Positions 48,241 through 57,170 of a stretch of 64,000 nt of DNA are shown here, one piece after another; within the stretch, counting starts at the first letter, position 1; each line of letters starts with the position of its first letter. The position numbers and the translations under genes are program-made. Source of the stretch: a virus. The notes under the pieces are model-generated. The model saw nothing but the letters and a program-made list of their open reading frames with translations. It ran no database searches and was not told the DNA's origin. The stretch lies in IMG/VR virus record IMGVR_UViG_3300042922_000542, positions 64,001 to 128,000 of that record; one strand, written 5' to 3'.

Positions 48241-49218
48241 ATGAAAAATATCACAAAAATATTTATTATCATAATGATCATAATGATGATATCATCACTG
48301 TCAATAGCAATGGCTGCTTCTTTCCCATCATTAGAAAAACCTAAATCTACTATTGATATTGAAATACCAGTTACAACGAGTCAAGCAATATATAATGTTG
48401 GTACTATAGTTACTGGTATTGATGCGGCTAAACAATTAACGATAGATTCAAATAATAATATATACTATATCGATTTCTATAATAATGAGCGTAATAAACT
48501 CATGTGTATCACCGATGGTATTATTGATGTAGTTGCAGATGGTGGAACAGAAAAAGCTCGGGTACTGGATTTAATTAATATTGTATATGACCCAAAAGAA
48601 GATCGCGTATTATTACTATGCAATGTCAATTCAGGATATTATGCTTATAATTCCGAATTCATTGGAACATCTGCGATATATGATGTTGCTGATTTATCTG
48701 CACCGATAGCTACTTTCCAAGAAGGGTATTTTACATCTTTCTCTAATCCTATTATGTTGAATAATGTAATTATTAATAATGGATTAAGATTTGATATTAA
48801 TGCATCCACTACAACAATATTTACTGGTGGATATTATTCAATATATAATAGAATAATTGATAAACAATATATCACATTTGATGGTATATTTCGTAAATTT
48901 AATCTATCATTGAATAAAGAAATTGAAATCTCTGTAGATTTTGACAACATAAAAACTGTAGATTCAATATCATCCTATAATGATAAATTTTATTTATACT
49001 CGAAAGATGATTGTAGTTTCTATGAAATTGATACTAGAAATGATAATCCTAAAGCTGAATTATTTATAGCGGGGGATGAATTGATTATAAATGATTTTCT
49101 ACCATTTAGTAGTGTTGAGGAATTTACATTTATCAATGATGGTGAAATAATATTCTATGATAATATTAATAAAGCTATCAGAACTATATCTGTTCAAGAA
49201 ACAAATGGAGGAATATAA
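48241..49218 (+). CDS. secreted beta-propeller-like protein
   Basis: This protein has 325 residues. The signal peptide (residues 1-26, core IFIIIMIIMMISSLSIAMAA) and the following SFPSLEKPKSTID are near-copies of the previous secreted protein, as is the untranslated leader. The mature part has repeated short blades with Asp/Asn turns (LTIDSNNNIYYIDFYN, YNDKFYLYSKDDCSFYEID), as in NHL/YncE-type beta-propellers. It is probably exported. A surface-binding or surface-remodelling role is an inference. Confidence 0.75.
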   Translation: MKNITKIFIIIMIIMMISSLSIAMAASFPSLEKPKSTIDIEIPVTTSQAIYNVGTIVTGIDAAKQLTIDSNNNIYYIDFYNNERNKLMCITDGIIDVVADGGTEKARVLDLINIVYDPKEDRVLLLCNVNSGYYAYNSEFIGTSAIYDVADLSAPIATFQEGYFTSFSNPIMLNNVIINNGLRFDINASTTTIFTGGYYSIYNRIIDKQYITFDGIFRKFNLSLNKEIEISVDFDNIKTVDSISSYNDKFYLYSKDDCSFYEIDTRNDNPKAELFIAGDELIINDFLPFSSVEEFTFINDGEIIFYDNINKAIRTISVQETNGGI

Positions 49219-49266
49219 GATAACTTGCAATAATTAATATTATATATAAAAATTGAAAGGACGACA

Positions 49267-49863
49267 ATGATTATGAAAGCAAAAGAGTATTTTAAGCAAT
49301 TATGTGATGACAGCTCTCCATTACTTTTTGCGGCTAGGATTAATAATATTCATTCGAGCATGGTCAATGAAATAAAAAATTTAATAGCAGTACGCCATAT
49401 TCAAAGAGATGAAAGTCGATTGAGTGTATTAAAAGAAATGGATAATAAATGGAAGGCTATTGTACGACTTGTACATAAATCATCATACGATATTGATATA
49501 GACGATGATGAATTCATATTATACATGTATGACAATGTACCAGAGTTTAAAAAATTCATCCATGTAGAAAAATGTATTGATGAAAATACCGACGATGGAA
49601 AAGAAAATATTCCTTATGTTCATAAACTTGTACCTCTCAATGAAATAACTGATGATAACATTAAATATGAAATATTAGAATGTATGTATGCAATTGGTAA
49701 GTACAGTGATATGGATATACCATTAAATTCATTAACACCATTAATCCATAGAGTAACGTTATTGCGATACTGGAAGAAAAATGGAATAAACTATGAACAA
49801 ATTGATGAATTTGAAAAAGATCGAGATGAATTTGTGAATAATGTTATTAGACCGATGATGTAA
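49267..49863 (+). CDS. unknown protein
   Basis: This protein has 198 residues and its ATG at 49267 lies 6 bases after AAAGGA; the ATG at 49273 is an alternative. It begins MIMKAKEYFKQLCDDSSPLL. It is helical and acidic with no recognised motif. It lies between two secreted-protein genes but has no signal peptide itself. Confidence 0.7.
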   Translation: MIMKAKEYFKQLCDDSSPLLFAARINNIHSSMVNEIKNLIAVRHIQRDESRLSVLKEMDNKWKAIVRLVHKSSYDIDIDDDEFILYMYDNVPEFKKFIHVEKCIDENTDDGKENIPYVHKLVPLNEITDDNIKYEILECMYAIGKYSDMDIPLNSLTPLIHRVTLLRYWKKNGINYEQIDEFEKDRDEFVNNVIRPMM

Positions 49864-49926
49864 ATTAAATAAAATTAAATAAATAAAATTTCATAAAATA
49901 ATATGGGTGGGGGATATAAATTTAAT

Positions 49927-50760
49927 ATGAAAAATAATTTAAGATTGATTATAATATCGGCGATAATGTTAGTTATAATCATGATTGTACCAGTTTTTGC
50001 TACAACCACTGATTATATTAATCAGTCATTCATAGCTGAATTTCCAGTATTGGAAGACGGATATACTATATTTATCGATGATGATGTTGTGGTCACTGAA
50101 GATTTTATCGGCAATACAATTCAACCATTCTATGTAGAGGGAGTAATGTATTTACCAGTAGATACTGTTGTGCATGCAATGGGTAAAAATATTATTGAAT
50201 GGAATGATTCATATTTAATGACTGAAACATATCGATATGATGACGGTTCCGCTAATGTTAATAATGAATTTATTGATCAATCAAATCAAAATAATATTAT
50301 CAATACTTATGATTCAACTGAAGACCCATACAACTATATACTGGAGAACCTTAATATATTAAATTGGATAGGTGCACCTGAATTACTAGTACTAATTGAA
50401 AATGGGTCTAATGTAAGTGATTTAGTTAATCAAGAATATGTGGATGCATGTATGGGCATCGTAGTACATTGGTATGGGGAAATATTACGGCCGCATCAAA
50501 CAATAATTAGTGTAATGATAGCACTATTAATCATATTTGGAATCGGGAAATTTGTGATTGATACTATAGCGCAGACACGTAATGACAAAAAAGATGCGGA
50601 ATTAAAAGAATCTACAAATGAGTACATATTAAATTTAGAGAAACAAATAAAAGAATTAAAAGTATTTGCAGAACTTGATCAATCGGCTATTAATAAATAT
50701 AAAACCGAAATTGAATCATTAAATAATCAACTGAATATGTATAAATTTAAGATGAAGTAA
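49927..50760 (+). CDS. membrane protein with copper-amine-oxidase-N-like outer domain
   Basis: I chose the ATG at 49927 because it gives a clean signal peptide (MKNNLRLIIISAIMLVIIMI, cleavage near VFA-TT) and follows GGGTGGGGG. The protein has 277 residues. Residues 30-105 contain FIDDDVVVTEDF and EGVMYLPVDTVVHAMGKNI, the pattern of the copper amine oxidase N-terminal-like (stalk) domain common on Paenibacillus and clostridial surface proteins. One membrane helix lies near 190-212 and a coiled coil at about 222-275. The likely topology is outer domain, single helix, cytoplasmic coiled coil. The function is unknown. Confidence 0.78.
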   Translation: MKNNLRLIIISAIMLVIIMIVPVFATTTDYINQSFIAEFPVLEDGYTIFIDDDVVVTEDFIGNTIQPFYVEGVMYLPVDTVVHAMGKNIIEWNDSYLMTETYRYDDGSANVNNEFIDQSNQNNIINTYDSTEDPYNYILENLNILNWIGAPELLVLIENGSNVSDLVNQEYVDACMGIVVHWYGEILRPHQTIISVMIALLIIFGIGKFVIDTIAQTRNDKKDAELKESTNEYILNLEKQIKELKVFAELDQSAINKYKTEIESLNNQLNMYKFKMK

Positions 50761-50773
50761 ACTAAAATTAATT

Positions 50774-50808
50774 ATAAGATAGGGATGTTTCCCTATCTTA
50801 TTTTTTAT
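50774..50808 (+). terminator. terminator
   Basis: TAAGATAGGG pairs with CCCTATCTTA around ATGTTT and is followed by TTTTTT. Confidence 0.82.
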
Positions 50809-50819
50809 TAATAATAATT

Positions 50820-50829
50820 TATATATTAT
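50820..50829 (+). promoter_or_regulatory. candidate phage promoter motif
   Basis: An exact TATATATTAT lies 40 bases before the ATG at 50870. Confidence 0.55.
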
Positions 50830-50869
50830 CAATTTATATAAAATTCAAATAAAACTGGAGGCTGCAAAA

Positions 50870-51352
50870 ATGTCTAAACAAATTACGAAATATCAACAAG
50901 CAGAACCGATCACATTTATGATTAATTGTGAGGCTGATTTCAGAATTGCTAAATTCAATACAATATCACCTAAATTAAAGATGATAATTACTGAGTTAAT
51001 AAATAATAAAAATTTTGAATTAGCATATGGAAATGATGCAATGACTGAAATGTATGGACCACATATAAAATCAAAACTGCAATTTATAAAACTCATTGCT
51101 GGAAATTTATACCCAGGTAATCCATATGGTTATGACGTTACGATTGAAGGTTCATCCGCGTACTTTATTATACCAGTCACTATAGAAGATACATCAAGTC
51201 AAATTGAATCTGAATATTATGATGCCGTATTAAAATTCATTGGAACGATTCCTAATAGAGTTATGCTTAATTACCAAAACGAAATTAATAGATGTAACGG
51301 CACTACTCAACAAATTAATCTTGCAATTGATTATTCAAATTCAATTAAATGA
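50870..51352 (+). CDS. small unknown protein, tandem paralogue A
   Basis: This protein has 160 residues and starts after TGGAGGC. It aligns by eye with the next gene: INCEADFRIAKFNTISPKLK against IKCEGQFKIIDNMENNAPPT, YPGNPYGYDVTIEGSSAYF against YPSIQEGYEIEIKGSDAHF, and FIGTIPNRVMLNYQNE against FSAIIPNDILINFNIA. It is a globular soluble protein of unknown function. The gene at 46676 is a more distant relative. Confidence 0.7.
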   Translation: MSKQITKYQQAEPITFMINCEADFRIAKFNTISPKLKMIITELINNKNFELAYGNDAMTEMYGPHIKSKLQFIKLIAGNLYPGNPYGYDVTIEGSSAYFIIPVTIEDTSSQIESEYYDAVLKFIGTIPNRVMLNYQNEINRCNGTTQQINLAIDYSNSIK

Positions 51353-51370
51353 TACAGGAGATTTTAAATT

Positions 51371-51889
51371 ATGCATAATTACAACTTTTATGAAAGCGAT
51401 ATAATATTTTTAAAAAGACCACATTGCATTGAAATTAAATGTGAGGGTCAATTCAAAATAATAGATAACATGGAAAATAATGCACCACCTACTATAAGAA
51501 TGCGTGTAACAAAATTAATTGATAACGAATTCTTTATGTTAGATTATACAGATTACAATGAGAGCAAGTATGATGTCGGACCTAAACTTGTTCCAGTACC
51601 TGTATTTGTTAAAAATATTGGTAGACCGATATATCCATCTATTCAAGAAGGATATGAAATTGAAATTAAGGGCAGTGATGCTCATTTTACAATAGATTCG
51701 ATTAATTTTGAAATTACATCAGATATTTATAAAAAGGATGTAATCGGTGTCATATTAGACTTTAGCGCAATAATTCCAAATGATATTCTAATCAATTTTA
51801 ATATAGCTACAGATGAATTTAATGCATACGCACTTAAACAAATTGAAGAAGCTAAAAAATTAATGAAATATATTGGAATGGATAACTGA
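51371..51889 (+). CDS. small unknown protein, tandem paralogue B
   Basis: This protein has 172 residues and starts after CAGGAGAT, 19 bases after its paralogue. The N-terminus has about 10 extra residues. The shared core with paralogue A covers most of both proteins. There is no signal peptide, membrane segment or catalytic motif. The pair arose by tandem duplication and has diverged strongly. Confidence 0.7.
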   Translation: MHNYNFYESDIIFLKRPHCIEIKCEGQFKIIDNMENNAPPTIRMRVTKLIDNEFFMLDYTDYNESKYDVGPKLVPVPVFVKNIGRPIYPSIQEGYEIEIKGSDAHFTIDSINFEITSDIYKKDVIGVILDFSAIIPNDILINFNIATDEFNAYALKQIEEAKKLMKYIGMDN

Positions 51890-51927
51890 TATAAATCGAA
51901 CTAATAATATTGTATAATTAAATAAAT

Positions 51928-51966
51928 GATTGAGATGGATTCGATCCATCTCAATCTATTTTTTTA
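51928..51966 (+). terminator. terminator
   Basis: A 13-bp stem, GATTGAGATGGAT with ATCCATCTCAATC, has a TCG loop and is followed by a T run. Confidence 0.85.
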
Positions 51967-52011
51967 TATATGTGATTGTATTAATAATATCGCATGTCTT
52001 ATGATGTATTT

Positions 52012-52021
52012 TATATATTAT
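52012..52021 (+). promoter_or_regulatory. candidate phage promoter motif
   Basis: An exact TATATATTAT lies 31 bases before the ATG at 52053. Confidence 0.55.
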
Positions 52022-52052
52022 AAAGATAATAAATAATTAGGAGGATTAAAAG

Positions 52053-52802
52053 ATGAAAAAAATAAATAAATTTGGTTATATTTTAATAGGTATAATATTT
52101 GCAATGTTTATAGGAACAACGCCGATTTCTGCATCAACAAACTATGTTGCAAAACAGTTAACCGCGTATTTTCTACCGGAGGAAAAAATTATTTCGATAT
52201 TTGCAGATGGTAAACAATTTACACAAGATGCGAATGGTAATAAATATAAACCATTCATTATTGATGGTACTATGTATTTACCAGTTAAAGATGTTGCAAA
52301 TCTGTTGGGAAAAGAAGTACAGTGGTTCGAAGATCAATCATCGCTATCATTTAAAGATACATACTTGGCATCCCCAGATAATTCCGATAATGTAAATGCA
52401 ACACTTACCACAATTATTGACAATAATGGTGATCGTCAAGATAAATTGACTTATAAATTTACATTGGATGAAGAAGCTGTAGGGCAATGGAAAATGTTCC
52501 ATTATTATAATAGCTTAAATGATTTTACACCTGCATTGACACCCATACAAAATTTTGATTGGACTGGTAATACATTACAACCTGATGGAACATTGATAAT
52601 GCATAATAGTCATCCTGAAAGTGGGGACTTTGTCTCGAAATGGACTAATGGCTATTTTGTAAGTGCTCGTGGGATGAGTGGTGTTCCAGCATATAAAATA
52701 ACTACTATCGGTGATAGAATGTTTATGGTATTAGAATGGAAGAGTGGAGATTATGCTAGAAATGGTAGTATAAGTTATTATGTATTTGAAAAAATAAAAT
52801 AG
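52053..52802 (+). CDS. secreted protein with copper-amine-oxidase-N-like domain
   Basis: This protein has 249 residues and starts after TAGGAGG. A signal peptide covers residues 1-28 (YILIGIIFAMFIGTTPISAS). Residues 45-108 have SIFADGKQFTQDANGNKYKP and DGTMYLPVKDVANLLGKEVQ, the same domain pattern as the gene at 49927. The C-terminal 130 residues are beta-rich with several Trp and Tyr residues and could bind a surface polymer. There is no second membrane helix, so it is probably released. It is an isolated transcription unit with its own promoter motif and terminator. Confidence 0.78.
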   Translation: MKKINKFGYILIGIIFAMFIGTTPISASTNYVAKQLTAYFLPEEKIISIFADGKQFTQDANGNKYKPFIIDGTMYLPVKDVANLLGKEVQWFEDQSSLSFKDTYLASPDNSDNVNATLTTIIDNNGDRQDKLTYKFTLDEEAVGQWKMFHYYNSLNDFTPALTPIQNFDWTGNTLQPDGTLIMHNSHPESGDFVSKWTNGYFVSARGMSGVPAYKITTIGDRMFMVLEWKSGDYARNGSISYYVFEKIK

Positions 52803-52832
52803 GTTAGGGCTAATACCCTAACCTATTTTTTT
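52799..52832. terminator. bidirectional terminator
   Basis: AATAGGTTAGGG pairs with CCCTAACCTATT and is flanked by A-rich and T-rich runs. It lies between convergent genes. Confidence 0.83.
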
Positions 52833-52839
52833 ATATAAT

Positions 52840-54657
52840 TTATATTTCAGCCGTATCGTCTTGTGCACCTTCAGCACTATAATCAATGAATATACATTGA
52901 TTTCCAGATATTAATAGTTTAACTAACTCGCTAGCAGCCATTAATACATTAACATCTGTCTCTACTGAAGTTATTACTTTATCACTATATTTAAGGCTTT
53001 CTAAATCGAATACTTTATTAGATTTAATTGATTCACTTATTATTTCAACGCATTTATGATTGATAATATCCACGAGCTGATTTGCATCAGTAAGCTCACT
53101 AACATTAGGAATCATCTTAATTATTCCATTATTTTCAGGACCATGCAATACTTTAGCATATAAATTTGTTGATGCATTTTTTATTAATTGAATTATTTCA
53201 ATTCTTAAAATATCATCCGGTGTTTTAACATCCACTGCATTAGATAATAACTCTTCACATGCTCTAACAATCGAAATTTGACATCCCGGTACAATACCAT
53301 ATTTAGATGCAGATGCAACAGCCTTGATAACATCATCGACCGTATCATATAAAATATTCGCTTGTAATGTTGAATCAGCTCCTACATAATAAATGAAATT
53401 CTCCATCTTCAATTGAGATATTCTTGCATTAATTTTAGCGATATCTGCAGCATATGCTTTTCTATCATTATCGATCTTAGATAATATGCTTTCTAATTCA
53501 ATTTCAGCATTATGTAATTGCTGTTGATATTTTTGATTCTCTGTCAAATCATCGACTGTGAATACAGATCCGTCATAAATTGATAATGAAGCACTTTTAA
53601 TATTACCAAGTATATCAAATTTATTCTCAGTAATTATGTCATATTTATCAATAGTACTAGCTGCCATTAATTCATCATTAATTGTTTTAAATAAATCCAT
53701 TGTAATAGGCTGGCATCCTATTATAACTGATAAATCTTCCATCTGGGATGGAGCCAAGCTACCATATTTATATTGTGTTAATATTAAATTTAAGCCGTTA
53801 TTATTTCTATATTCAGCATTTATGTAATTTTTCAATACAGTTTTAGCTAATAGCTCATCATATGCTGGTGCAAGAATTAATATCTTTTCATTGTTAGGAC
53901 GATAAATCTCATTTACGGTTTTAATAAAATTTGTGAATGTGTCATTATCTATTTTATAATCGAATAATAACACTTTAACATTTTCCTCTGTTGTGCTTAA
54001 ATCTTCATTTTTACAATAAGCTTCATCAATTAGATTAGCCGGAAATTCAAAACCCTTAACTGTTCTAATATAGCTCTTATTAGTAGGGGAATTTTTAAGT
54101 TTAATAACAGGTGATTTAGCAGCATTATAAATCTCCGATATATTTTTACTGATTTCAATATTACCATTGGATGCTATATAAGCTACGTCATAAATCATCT
54201 GATTGTCCTCAATTAAAGTGCCATACGATTTTACTAGCTCGGTGATTTCTTCAATGCTTCTATCCCAAGTGTGTGTGAATGTTCTTGGCAGACGATATAA
54301 TCTATCGAGTGTTTCTTTTCGTTGCATATATTTATTGAATAAAATGTTTGTCATCACTATTGCAGTTGTTGTTGCATCCCCAACTGTGTTATTTAATTTA
54401 ACGCATGGTGCCTTAATTAAATTATAAATCATAGTTTTATATTTATTACGGAATCTCATATTTTTAAATATTGTAAATCCGTCTTTTGTTGCTGATGTAT
54501 AAGCACCATCGATAATTAATGAATGCGATCCCAATGGTCCTAATGATTTACCTAGTGTTTCAGCAATTGTTGAGAAAACTTCTAAAGCTAATGTATTAAA
54601 CTCTTCAGCTTTCATAATATTGGCATTTGTTTTATTACTGTAATCTAAAAAATTCAT
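52840..54657 (-). CDS. GroEL-like chaperonin
   Basis: This protein has 605 residues and its ATG is preceded by AAGGAAGG. The apex and ATP-site motifs of group I chaperonins are recognisable but diverged: SLGPLGSHSLIID at 38-50, TKDGFTIF at 57-64 and VGDATTTAIV at 92-101, where GroEL has GDGTTT with the catalytic Asp in the same place. The middle carries an apical-domain-like region. Some large phages (for example Pseudomonas phage EL) encode a chaperonin that folds phage proteins without GroES. No GroES-like gene is seen nearby. Host GroES could still serve. Confidence 0.82.
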   Translation of the reverse strand: MNFLDYSNKTNANIMKAEEFNTLALEVFSTIAETLGKSLGPLGSHSLIIDGAYTSATKDGFTIFKNMRFRNKYKTMIYNLIKAPCVKLNNTVGDATTTAIVMTNILFNKYMQRKETLDRLYRLPRTFTHTWDRSIEEITELVKSYGTLIEDNQMIYDVAYIASNGNIEISKNISEIYNAAKSPVIKLKNSPTNKSYIRTVKGFEFPANLIDEAYCKNEDLSTTEENVKVLLFDYKIDNDTFTNFIKTVNEIYRPNNEKILILAPAYDELLAKTVLKNYINAEYRNNNGLNLILTQYKYGSLAPSQMEDLSVIIGCQPITMDLFKTINDELMAASTIDKYDIITENKFDILGNIKSASLSIYDGSVFTVDDLTENQKYQQQLHNAEIELESILSKIDNDRKAYAADIAKINARISQLKMENFIYYVGADSTLQANILYDTVDDVIKAVASASKYGIVPGCQISIVRACEELLSNAVDVKTPDDILRIEIIQLIKNASTNLYAKVLHGPENNGIIKMIPNVSELTDANQLVDIINHKCVEIISESIKSNKVFDLESLKYSDKVITSVETDVNVLMAASELVKLLISGNQCIFIDYSAEGAQDDTAEI

Positions 54658-54717
54658 GTGTCGTACCTTCCTTTTATTTTTTATATTTATATTAAATATA
54701 TATAATTGATATATTTT

Positions 54718-55170
54718 CTATGATCCTAATTGGTATAATTCACATATTAACCGTTCATTGTATTCAGGATTAATTGGATCTGAAACGTTAAACCTATTAA
54801 TTAAATCATCCATTACTTTGTAAATAGACCAATTATATATAAACCCAATAGTCATTTGTATGGTTTGACCCAATTTATTAAATCTTTCATATATTTTAAT
54901 ACGCCATCTATTCATATATGTGACTTCGTATGCATGATATATTATGTCATCTGGTGTTGGTACAAGACTATATAAATGTTTATAGTCAGTACAATACTGT
55001 TTAAAATATTTAAAATGTCGCTTCTTTATATCATCACCCTGCCAGTATGGAAATTGATATTGATTAGTTGTCTCTATAAATATATATGGTAAATATTTGA
55101 ATGTTTGTAATAATTTTTTACCATAAATATATTTACTTTTATTGGGATTTAGGTTTATAAATTTATACAT
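54718..55170 (-). CDS. unknown protein
   Basis: This protein has 150 residues and its ATG is preceded by AAAGGATC. It begins MYKFINLNPNKSKYIYGKKL. It is very rich in aromatic residues (Tyr, Phe, Trp) and basic, with no membrane segment clear enough to call. It is upstream of the chaperonin gene on the same strand, 60 bases away. Confidence 0.68.
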   Translation of the reverse strand: MYKFINLNPNKSKYIYGKKLLQTFKYLPYIFIETTNQYQFPYWQGDDIKKRHFKYFKQYCTDYKHLYSLVPTPDDIIYHAYEVTYMNRWRIKIYERFNKLGQTIQMTIGFIYNWSIYKVMDDLINRFNVSDPINPEYNERLICELYQLGS

Positions 55171-55272
55171 ATTACCGATCCTTTCTTATAAGATTTAATT
55201 TCACTAATATCTATTATTTAAGATAGTTAACATTATTATTATATATAATAAAAACAAGGAGTTGGTTATATT

Positions 55273-55857
55273 ATGCGAAAAGAAGATATATTGTATGAAG
55301 CCGAATTTGGAGATATACCTAACGACCAATTAGGTCGTATAAAATACATATTAGGGAAAAGAGCTGATAATGAGAAGTTTAATCAAATGATAGTAAAAGA
55401 AGCTAGACGTTTACAAAAAGTGAAATATAATAAATTATCTTTTGCAATGTGGAAAATCGTTAGACCATCGGCTCGTCCTAGAGTAACACGTCAACAAGGT
55501 TATATGAGAATGTATGTACCTCGGGCTGCTGAAAATGGTAATTGGTTTGAAGAATATGCAAAAGCAAATAATTTACCTCATATTAGTACACCATGTATAT
55601 TAGATATGAAAATATATGAGAAAACACCTAGTTCATTTAGTATAAAAAATAAGATACTGGCTGAAATGGGATTAATAAGACCATGGAGACGTACTGGTGA
55701 CGTTGATAATTATGCTAAAGGTGTTTTAGACATGATCCAACATGGTATGCTTGAAGATGACTGCTTGGTAATATCAAGTAGACAAGATCTGTACTATTCG
55801 ATAAAACCACATGCCGAAATATCAATAGAATATATGAAAGAATTTCCAACTTATTAA
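55273..55857 (+). CDS. RusA-like Holliday junction resolvase
   Basis: This protein has 194 residues and starts after AAGGAGTT. The metal-binding pattern GDVDNYAKGVLDMI (D143, D145, N146, K149, D153) and LEDDCLV (D162, D163) match the D.DN..K...D and DD motifs of RusA. An N-terminal extension of about 55 residues precedes the RusA core (RPSARPR). RusA cuts four-way junctions during recombination and genome maturation. The catalytic residues are intact. Confidence 0.85.
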   Translation: MRKEDILYEAEFGDIPNDQLGRIKYILGKRADNEKFNQMIVKEARRLQKVKYNKLSFAMWKIVRPSARPRVTRQQGYMRMYVPRAAENGNWFEEYAKANNLPHISTPCILDMKIYEKTPSSFSIKNKILAEMGLIRPWRRTGDVDNYAKGVLDMIQHGMLEDDCLVISSRQDLYYSIKPHAEISIEYMKEFPTY

Positions 55858-55860
55858 AAA

Positions 55861-55892
55861 AATAAAGGGGTGTCACACAGACACCTTTATTC
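55861..55892 (+). terminator. terminator after resolvase gene
   Basis: AATAAAGG...GGTGTC pairs with GACACC...TTTATT around ACACA, with a small bulge. Confidence 0.65.
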
Positions 55893-55924
55893 ATAATGAT
55901 TTTATAATTACGTATATTGGTTTT

Positions 55925-55992
55925 TGCTGGGATATATCAACCAGCAATGAATACCTGTCCGTTCGGGCTAACGCAAATGTTATTAAGCGTTA
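55925..55992. other. short structured intergenic segment
   Basis: Two hairpins, TGCTGG with CCAGCA and TAACGC with GCGTTA, flank a CCGTTCGG stretch in a locally GC-richer patch between convergent genes. There is no T run. It could be an RNA 3-prime end structure. Confidence 0.4.
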
Positions 55993-56478
55993 TTACACAA
56001 TTAATCGATCATTCTTACACTTTAAAACTGCTGTGTTAAACTTCTTAAACATTTCCGATGTCTCTAAATTATCAAATTCATATTCATCATCCAATTCTTG
56101 TTGACAGGTTATGTTTAATAATACATTGATTTTGTATGGTAGTGTTATTATGTATGTAAATTTATCTCCGTCTTTGCAATCTTTTATTAGTTGATATGGT
56201 ATGTAATTACATTTATCTCCGACTAAAAAACGTTCCCCCAAATCTTTAATATCTACTGAAATTCCTTCGACTCCTATATTATTACAGTGATCTGTTGACA
56301 TTCGTACTTTAATCAATCTCTGATCATCTAATAATAAGTCGTTTAAATTATAAATATTAAAGAAATCATGACGGTCGTCATATGAATTAATACGACTAAT
56401 ATAACAACCTGTGTACGGTAATACTGAAATACTCACATCCAATTCAACATCAATTGCCAACCCCTTCGCGGTGTCCAT
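55993..56478 (-). CDS. unknown protein
   Basis: This protein has 161 residues. I chose the ATG at 56478 after GGGAAGGGAGA; a TTG two codons upstream is possible. It begins MDTAKGLAIDVELDVSISVL and appears beta-rich. It has scattered cysteines without CxxC pairs. A promoter motif on the same strand lies at 56573-56582. No family is recognised. Confidence 0.68.
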   Translation of the reverse strand: MDTAKGLAIDVELDVSISVLPYTGCYISRINSYDDRHDFFNIYNLNDLLLDDQRLIKVRMSTDHCNNIGVEGISVDIKDLGERFLVGDKCNYIPYQLIKDCKDGDKFTYIITLPYKINVLLNITCQQELDDEYEFDNLETSEMFKKFNTAVLKCKNDRLIV

Positions 56479-56572
56479 TATCAAAATCTCCCTTCCCTAA
56501 TATAATTTTTCTCATTTGTTTTATTAATATTTCCCCACTTTTTTAAATTGATTTCCCACCGATGCTATATGT

Positions 56573-56582
56573 ATAATATATA
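56573..56582 (-). promoter_or_regulatory. candidate phage promoter motif
   Basis: An exact TATATATTAT on the minus strand lies 94 bases before the ATG at 56478. Confidence 0.45.
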
Positions 56583-56629
56583 TCTTCGGGTTTGATATAT
56601 ACGATTATTAAATAAAGGAGCTGAATACT

Positions 56630-57076
56630 ATGTATGGAAACGATATAGAACGAATATTAGTATTGGTATGTGGCATAAATAAAACTGCGATTACAAGATC
56701 TGAAGCTTTAGATAATATCGAAAATTTACCAGTATCAACAAATCCTCATACAAATTCAATTGTATCATATGCTAATATATTACAGGTTGAAGTTAATAAA
56801 ATAAATAAGATTGTAGAAAAAGCCCATACTGCTATAACTAGAATAAATAACAGCTATGGATCACCTTATACCGAAATATACAATCTGCAGAATAAACTTA
56901 ATGCATGTATGAATTTTGCATACAGTCATCCGACTATAGAATATAGTTATGAGAAAAATGAGTTAGTTAATTTAATGCGATCAATATCATTACTTGCAAT
57001 TGATACTAAATACGCTATAATAACATACCAAGATTATCTTCAAAAAGGATATGATTCTATTATAAATAAAAAATAA
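56630..57076 (+). CDS. unknown helical protein
   Basis: This protein has 148 residues and starts after AAAGGAGC. It begins MYGNDIERILVLVCGINKTA. It is almost wholly helical with a heptad-like LQVEVNKINKIVEKAHTAIT region. No motif is recognised. It is a single gene between two promoter regions. Confidence 0.68.
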   Translation: MYGNDIERILVLVCGINKTAITRSEALDNIENLPVSTNPHTNSIVSYANILQVEVNKINKIVEKAHTAITRINNSYGSPYTEIYNLQNKLNACMNFAYSHPTIEYSYEKNELVNLMRSISLLAIDTKYAIITYQDYLQKGYDSIINKK

Positions 57077-57104
57077 ACAAATATTGTGTAATTACATGAT
57101 AAAT

Positions 57105-57114
57105 TATATATTAT
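57105..57114 (+). promoter_or_regulatory. candidate phage promoter motif for small membrane-protein operon
   Basis: An exact TATATATTAT lies 56 bases before the ATG at 57171. Confidence 0.5.
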
Positions 57115-57170
57115 AATTATATGATGCATGATAAAATATAATTGATATTTGTGGGGAGGGTCGTGATTTT

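Noticed and set aside
55925-55992. tRNA gene
   Set aside because: The hairpins do not form a cloverleaf, and there is no TTCGANTC-type T loop or acceptor stem.
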